NCBI GenBank assembly: GCA_005784505.1
Contig: VCAZ01000003.1
Location: 1,131,768-1,195,767, forward strand
Length of the DNA: 64,000 nucleotides
Source of the DNA: Bagarius yarrelli
Taxonomy: Eukaryota > Chordata > Actinopteri > Siluriformes > Sisoridae
Direction of reading: 5' to 3'
This document shows positions 57,507 through 64,000 of the stretch, one piece after another (the stretch's first letter is position 1; every line of letters begins with the position of its first letter). The notes under the pieces were generated by a model. The model did not search any database, was not told the origin of the DNA, and worked only from the letters and a program-made list of their open reading frames with translations. The position numbers and the translations under genes are program-made.

Positions 57507-57702
57507 TTACATTCACAGCATTTGTCAGACATCCTTATCCAATGCGACTTACATTTATCTCTTTTATACAACTAAGCAATTGGGTTTTAAGGGCCTTGCT
57601 CAAGGGCCCGAATGGTGGCAACCTAATGGTGCCTGGTATCGAATCCTGATCTTCCAAGTAGCAGTCCAACACTTTACCCACTGCGCTAACCACTTCCCCT
57701 GA
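57507..57702 (-). mobile_element. SINE-A, near full length
   Basis: Tail cacagcatttgtcagacatc, ttatccaatgcgacttacat, body gccttgctcaagggcccga, B-box side tatcgaatcctgatc, and head ctgcgctaaccacttcccc. Confidence 0.87.
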
Positions 57703-57984
57703 TTCTCGTTAGCATGACAAGGTGTGTGTACGTCTGGTAGGTTCTTTTTATGTTAAGCTGTTGGGGAATTGATAGTTTAGTTATAGAACTATAATGTCAA
57801 TGTTTTGCACTAAAAAACCTTTAAATATAATCTGATTTGTAACTTAACAATATGATGGGCTACTTATAAGAAATCTTGTAATGATTATAATACATGATAC
57901 AAAACACTTGGGGTAGATTCATGTAAAGATATTTTAATATAGATGTGTTCTTAAGTTAACTCCACGGTGGAATAAGAGGAAACG

Positions 57985-58105
57985 ACTTTACGAAGGGGTA
58001 TCAACAAGTTTCCAGACACACCAACAGATGGCAGCACAAAGCTGCATGCAAGGCTGTGCTGCCGTCTGCTGGTAGGTCCCAAAAAAGTTTAATACCGATT
58101 CGTAC
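57985..58105. mobile_element. Second mariner-like MITE candidate
   Basis: Ends aaggggtatcaacaagtttc and tttaataccgattcg are imperfect inverted copies; the interior contains the inverted pair caacagatggcagca and tgctgccgtctgctgg. Related to the 56,867-57,007 element. Confidence 0.5.
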
Positions 58106-59744
58106 ATTAGGGTTCATCAGTTCATCCTCTGTTCATTATTTCTCTTTAAGTTTTACCCTGATAAATATTTTATACCTTATTTAGCATGCAAAGCTATGTA
58201 AAAAAATCCGATGCAAATTCCTGATTCGGTTGTTAGTCGTTGTTAAGAATTATAGCCATACAGTAACAAACGAGAATGTGTTTTCATTCCTTTGGCACGT
58301 CTTGCAGCTGCACTATGAGCTCCAGAGCGCTGTGCTATTTGCAAGCTGTTGACACAAAACGATGTGTCTGTGCACGGTGACCTCATTAGGCCGTTCCCAG
58401 CTGTGCGGTTAGTGAGGTGAGAGTGGATTATTCCTACGAGTAACGCTGTGTGTCTCCCTTATACGCTCCCCTGAAAATGTCAGGCTTGTTTCAATTAGAC
58501 ACATACCCTGCAAACCGGCCTCAAAGACTAAACTTGGAGGCTCATAAATAAGTTTTCAGAAGTAAATAGTAAATGCGTTTGAGACGCTTCTGAATTCAGC
58601 TTGTCAGCAGTCGGCGCCGTGGTGTTGCTTAGCTGTCTTAGTAGTGTTTCTCGGTGCTCCCCGTCCAGGTTGTATTAAATCACCTCCTTTATCCCTCTCA
58701 TTAGGCCACAGAAAGCCTGGCCATGTGTTTTGGAGGCATGATAAAGTGACGCTGGAGAGGGAGGAGAGCTTTCCTTTCTCCCCGTCATGGCTCCTGACAG
58801 CTGGGGTGCTGACTCGAGCCCCCTCCGCTGAGCCTCTCTGCCACTGCAGCACACTAATGAGGCTTGTAATAGCTGTCAGGGCTATGAGCTGCTGGAGGAA
58901 CAGAGAGAGAAAGAGAGAGAGAGTAATAGAGCGCTATATTGAAAGATCGCTTGTACATTTGTAGTATTTTTCTTAATCTTTTCTTGCCGCTTTGTCATCA
59001 GACAAATGTCACATGTATCCTATGATGGTATATTTTATCTCACTTATGATTAAAATGAAAGTACACTACGTGATCATAGGACAAAATATCTTTTCCATTG
59101 CTGTCTAAATTCCACCCTGCTGACAGAATTTGGCCATTTGACCATTTCTGGCATCGACAGGTTGGCAGGATCACTGAACCTAATGAAGGGGGCTGTTCAC
59201 TTTTCTCTCCTTCCTGCTTGTAAAGGAGAAGGAGAGAGCAAGTGAACTCTTAAAACTGGGAATTGCTGTAGTTCCTATATTACGACTAGAGAAAAAACAA
59301 ACATTTTGACGACTTTCTCTGTAACACACATATTTTCTCAATCAAAACCTAGAAGGGTGTCAACACTTTTTTTAGCATTTAGAATTGGTACTAGACTAAT
59401 TTAACCTTCTGACAGATCGACTTTATCCTCTAATGAACTGCTATGCTGGTGGGTGTGGCCTTTCTATGATAACTCCACCTCTGTTCACAGTTCACAAGAG
59501 GTCTGTGAATAATTTATAGAGGTTCAAAATGATGTAAACACTAATGCTATGACTTTTACAATTATTTATTTAATAAAATAAACACCCTTGGTTTTTTTTT
59601 AAAGTATTGTGTTTGATAAAAATTTCTCAAAACAGCAATAAAGGAAATATATCATTGGAAAGAATATTTTAGCCTTTTAATTACACACATTTGTACAACA
59701 AAAACAGCTTGTGTGTGTTCAAACAGTTTATTTTGCCGTTTTGC
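58106..59744. other. Unique sequence including a GC-richer, possibly conserved block
   Basis: 58,300-58,900 is the most GC-balanced non-repeat stretch of the right half and looks like conserved regulatory DNA or an unrecognised exon. The frames at 58,604-58,964 on both strands have no domain. gcagtcggcgccgtggtgt at 58,605 resembles a SINE-B head but the rest of the SINE is absent. A short (ga)n lies at 58,900-58,922. Confidence 0.4.
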
Positions 59745-62700
59745 GATAATGTCGCATTTGAGTTGTGGTTATAAACCGTCAGTTGGCTACAGCTGTCTGT
59801 AATGATGTCGGGTTTGAGTTGTTATAAACGTCAGTTGGCTACAGTTGTCTGAATGTGTCGGGTTGAGTGTTTATAAACCGTCAGCTCAGCTGTTTGTAAT
59901 GATGTCGGGTTGAGTTGTGTGTATAAACCGTCAGTTGCTACAGCTGTCTGTAGGATTGGTTTGAGGTTGTGTTATACACGTAGTGGTGGCTTACAGTTTT
60001 GTAATGATTCGGGTTTGAAGTTGTGGTGTTAAACTAGCAGTTGGATACAGCTGTTTGTAATAATTTGTGTTTTGTTGTGTTAATAAACGTCAGTTGGCTG
60101 ACAGCTGTTTGTAATGTTGTGTTTTTGTTGTGTTATAAACCGTCATTTGCTACAGCTGTTTGTAATGTTGTGGTTTTGTTGTTTTTATAAACGTCGCTTG
60201 TCTGTGTCGGGTTTGACAGTGTTTGTAATGATGTCGTTTGAGTTGTGTTATAAACCTCAGTTGGCAGTTTGTAATGATGTCGGGTTTGAGTTTGTGTTTA
60301 AAACCGTCATTGGCTCCAGCTGTTCTGTAATGATGTACGGGTTTGAGTTGTGTTATAAACCGTTGGCTACAGCTTTGTATAATGGACTAAGCTGTTGGAA
60401 TGATGTCGGGTTTGAGTTGTGTTATAAACCGTCAGTTGGCTACAGCTGTTGTAATGAGGTCGGGTTTGAGTTGTGTATAAACCGTCAGTGTGGCTACAGC
60501 GGTTTGTATGATGGTTATGTCGGGTTTTGATTGTGTTAAAACCGTCAGTTGGCTACAGCTGTTTGTAATGATGTCGGGTTTGTGAGTTGTGTTATAAACC
60601 GTCAGTGGCACAGCTGTTTGTATAAGATGTCGTTTGTAAAATTGTTGTGTTTTGTTTTGTGTTTATAAACCGTCAGTTTTGGATACAGCTTTGTAATATG
60701 TTGTGTTTTTGTTGTGTTTATAACCCTCGTTGTCTACACAGTGTTTGTAATGGATGTTGTTTTTGTTGTGTTATAAACCGTCATGGCTACAGGCTGTTTG
60801 TAATGTTGTGTTTTTGGGTTTACATAGTTGACGTGTTGTAATGTTCATTGTTAACGTCAGTGGCTACAGTGTTTGTAATGATGTCGGGTTGTAGTTGTGA
60901 TTATAAACCGTCAGTTGGCTACAGCTGTCTGTAATGATGTCGGGTTTGAGTTGGTGTATAAACCGGTTGGCTACAGCTGTTTGTAATATGTCGGGTTTGA
61001 GTGTGTTATAAACCGTCAGTGGCTACAGCTGTTTGTAATGATGTCGGGTTTGAGTGTGTTATAAACCGCAGTTGGCAGCGGTTGTAATGTAAGTTTGCGT
61101 TGAGTTGTTATAAACCGTAGTTGCGACGCTGTTTGTAATGATGTCGGGTTTGAGTTTTGTTATAAACCGTCAGTTGGCTACAGCTGTTGTAATGATGTCG
61201 GGTTTGAGTTGTGTTATAAACCGTCAGTTGGATACAGCTGTCTGTAATGAGTAGGTGGTGATTGGTGTTATAAACCGTCAGTTGGCTACAGCTGTTTTGT
61301 AATGAATGTCGGGTTTGGTTGTTTTTAAACCGTCAGTTGGCACAGTGTGTGTAATGAGTGTGGTGTTTGAGTTGTTTATAAACCGTCAGTTGTAAGCTAC
61401 AGTTGGACGCTTGTATGATGTCGGGTTTGAGTTGTGTTATAACCCTCAGTTGGCTACAGTGTCTGTAATGATGTCGGGTTGAGTTGTGTATAACCCGTCA
61501 GTTGGTACAGCTGTCTGTAATGATTCGGTTTGAGTTGTGTTATAAACCGTCAGTTGGCTACAGCTGTTGTATGCTGTCGGGTTTGATTTTTTTGTAACCG
61601 CTTGGCTACGCTGTGTCTATTCAGGTTTGATGTGTTATAAACTCAGTTGGCTACAGCTGTAATGATGTCCGGTTTGAGTTGTGTTATAAACCTCAGTTGG
61701 ATTACAGCTGTTTTGTAATGATGTGGGTTTGAGTTTGTGTTATAAACCCGTCAGTTGGCTACAGCTGTTGTAATGATGTCGGGTTTGAATAAACGTTTTT
61801 GTTGTAAATGGTTTTGAGTTGTGTTATAAACGTCAGTTGCAATTGTTGGCTACAGTAACTTTTTGTTTCGTTTTCCTGTGCATATAAAGTCTTCACCTTC
61901 GTTTATTCCGGTTGAGTTGTGTGTAAACCTAGTTACGTTTGTCGTGATGGTCGTTTGAGTTGGTTAGCACGTCCACTGGCCCAGTGGATCCAAGGTAGTT
62001 ATTTCTTAGAAACCGTAGTTGGCTAACAGCTGTCTGTAATGATGTCGGGTTGAGTGTCAGGCAGTTGTTGTCTGTAATTGGTTGATGTTTAACCGTCAGT
62101 TGCAAGTGTGTGACAGTTGTTTAAAACTTTTGCACAGCTGTTGTGATGTTGTAAAACGGGTGTATGTCTGTATGACGGTTAGTTTGTTAAACGTCGTTGT
62201 GTGTACTATAATAAACCGTCAGCGTTTCAGTTGTTTCTAACCGTTTGGCTACAGCTGTTGTATGTCGGGAGTTGGAGTTGTAAGTGGATAAAGTTGTGTA
62301 TAACCGGTAGTGTTGGTTCTACAGTTGGTCACTGTAATTGTGTACTGTATGTATGTCGGGTTTGAGTTTGTGTGGTATAAAACCGTCAGGTGGTATACAG
62401 CTGTTTTGGTCAATATGACATGGTATGTCGGGTTTGAGGTGTGTGTATAATGTTCGGGTTTGAGTTGTGTTTATAACCGCGTTCAGTTGTATAACGTCGG
62501 GTTTGAGTTTGTTATAAACCGTCAGCTACAGCTCTTGTAATGATGTCGGGTTTGAGTTGTGTTATACCGGTTGGCTACAGCGTGTTGTAGATGTCGGGTT
62601 TGAGTTGTGTTATAACCGTCAGTTGGCCAGCTGTTTGTAATGATGTGGGTTTGATTGTGGTATAAACCGTCAGCTACAGTTTTTTAATGATGTCTGGTTG

Positions 62701-63777
62701 CGTTTGTTATAAACCTCAGTTGGCTACATCTGTGTAAGAGTTGGGTTTTGAGTTGTGTTATAAACGTCAGTGGGAACATCTTGTAGTGTTTTTGAGTTGT
62801 GTTTATAAACCGTCAGTTGGGCTACAGCTGTTGTAATGATGTCGGTTTTGAGTTGTGTTATAAACCTCAGTTGGCTACAGCTGTTGTAATGATGTCGGTT
62901 TGTATTGTTGTTATAAACCGTCAGTTGGCTACAGCTGTTTGTAATGTTTGAGGTGTAACCGTCAGTGGTTGTTGAATGAGCGGGTTGAGTTGTGTTATAA
63001 ACCGTCCGTCAGTTGGCTACAGCTTTTGTAATGATTCGTAGTATGTGTATGTCGGGTTTTTGAGTGTTGTGTTTATAAACCGTTTGGCACAGTGTTTGTA
63101 ATGATGTCGGGTTTGAGTTTGTTAAACCGTCAGTTGGCTACAGCTTTGTTTGTCGGGTAGTTGTGGTTATAAACCGTCAGTTTGGTATGTCTCCAGGGTA
63201 AGATGTCGGGTTTGAGTTGTGTTTAAACCGTCATTGGCTACAGCTGTCTGTAATGATGTCGGGTTTGAGTTGTGTTATAACCGTAGTTGGCTACGCTGTT
63301 TGTAATGATGTCGGGTTTGAGTGTGTTATAAACCGTCAGTTGTCTACAGCTGTTTGTATGATGTCGGTTTGAGTTTGTGTTATAAACCGTCAGTTGGCTA
63401 CAGCTGTCTGTAATGATGTCGGGTTTGAGTTGTGTTATAAACCGTCAGTTGGCTACAGCTGTCTGTAATGATGTCGGGTTTGAGTTGTGTTATAAACCGT
63501 CAGTTGGCTACAGCTGTCTGTAATGATGTCGGGTTTGAGTTGTGTTATCAACCACCTGGCTACAGTGGTTTGCTACAGCGTCGGGTTGAGTTGTGTTATA
63601 AACAGTTGGCTAATGTCTGTAATGATGTCGGGTTTGAGTTGTGTTATAAACCGTCAGTTGGCTACAGCTGTCTGTAATGATGTCGGGTTTGAGTTGTGTT
63701 ATAAACCGTCAGTTGGCTACAGCTGTCTGTAATGATGTCGGGTTTGAGTTGTGTTATAAACCGTCAGTTGGCTACAC
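59745..63777. repeat. 55-bp satellite array (~4.0 kb)
   Basis: Monomer: taatgatgtcgggtttgagt, tgtgttataaaccgtcagtt, ggctacagctgtctg, total 55 bp. Exact 55-bp spacing is seen at 63,411, 63,466 and 63,521 and at 63,620, 63,675 and 63,730. The array length equals about 73 monomers. A tgtctg/tgtttg variant alternates, and a second variant with gttgtgtttttgttgtg in place of gatgtcgggtttgag clusters near 60,060-60,200 and 60,640-60,830. Most interior units carry one- to several-base deletions or insertions. Peptide frames within it simply translate the repeat. Confidence 0.95.
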
Positions 63778-64000
63778 CTTAAAGACTGAAACCAGATTTA
63801 ATGATGCAATCATTTTATCTGCTCAATCAAAACTTTAATGCATAACAAAATGCACTTTTCCGTTTTTAAATCTAAAGCACAATTCCAAACATTCAGCTTT
63901 TCCTTAAAATGCATATTGAAAGGCATCAGTATCATGTTTCTATTCTCTAGGTTGATTAGCAGAAAAGTAAAAGCTTATTAACGTTTTTCATTGTGATTGC
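63778..64000. other. Unique sequence right of the satellite
   Basis: The boundary is sharp: the last monomer stops after ggctacacc. Nothing recognised to the window end. Confidence 0.5.

Noticed and set aside
58605..58680. SINE-B copy at gcagtcggcgccgtggtgt
   Set aside because: Only about 19 bp match the head; the B-box, body and tail are absent.
59745..63777. Open frames of up to 138 codons in the 55-bp repeat region
   Set aside because: They only translate the satellite monomer (repeated LCYKPSVGYS-type peptide), with breaks at each indel.

Overview
The window is vertebrate nuclear DNA, almost certainly from a teleost. It is AT-rich and full of microsatellites. The interspersed elements belong to fish families: DANA/mermaid-like V-SINEs, tRNA-headed SINEs with an L2-type 3' tail, Tc1/mariner transposons, hAT-like MITEs, RTE and L2-type LINE pieces, and a class I (gamma/epsilon-like) endogenous retrovirus. 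An otophysan, possibly a catfish, would fit, but that is an inference from repeat flavour only. I found no intact host protein-coding gene, rRNA, functional tRNA gene or CRISPR array. The window reads as intergenic or deep intronic sequence.

Layout. 0-5 kb: microsatellites, a V-SINE and two other SINEs. 5.9-6.8 kb: a decayed Tc1-like piece followed by an L2-clade reverse transcriptase remnant. 8-13 kb: V-SINEs, a deleted Tc1 copy (10.5-10.9 kb) and two SINE-A copies. 13.3-14.4 kb: mostly unique, with a perfect 24-bp hairpin at 13.86 kb. 15.3-16.0 kb: a 672-bp hAT-like element with an 8-bp target duplication. 17.5-19.1 kb: SINE cluster, LINE 3' tails and an (AT)n tract. 22.7-25.1 kb: SINEs, including one nested in a hAT-like MITE. 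26.5-27.9 kb: a nearly full-length, internally deleted Tc1 element with both inverted repeats. 28.6-29.5 kb: an unexplained 280-codon ORF. 29.6-32.1 kb: dense SINEs and a second MITE. 33.2-35.3 kb: another MITE, and a solo LTR carrying a third MITE. 38.7-39.5 kb: an RTE LINE 3' end with a 36-bp minisatellite grown inside its coding region. 39.8-45.1 kb: V-SINE and SINE copies. 46.3-47.7 kb: a MITE-like sequence amplified into a ~125-bp tandem array. 52.2-56.5 kb: an ERV on the minus strand with reduced gag, decayed pol and a V-SINE insertion. 56.8-58.1 kb: hairpins and mariner-like ends. 59.7-63.8 kb: a ~4-kb satellite of 55-bp monomers.

SINE names used below. SINE-A: tRNA-like head, a body reading ctgggcccctgagcaaggc, and a tail reading gtaagtcgctctggataag then ccaaatgccgtaaatgtaaa. 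SINE-B: head gccgtggtgtagtgggttaa, tail caataaaggcaaaa. SINE-C: head ggctcaaatggttaaggtg, body cactgttgggtccttgagc, and a tail containing ccaacttactaagatggg. V-SINE: DANA/mermaid-like with the conserved core tggagtttgcatgttctccc, then gactggcgacctgtccaggg and a (gaat)n tail.

The elements do not form a genetic pathway. Their interest lies in nesting order and in three independent tandem amplifications, at least two of them grown out of transposon sequence. The interior of the 55-bp satellite is so indel-rich that assembly error must be considered.
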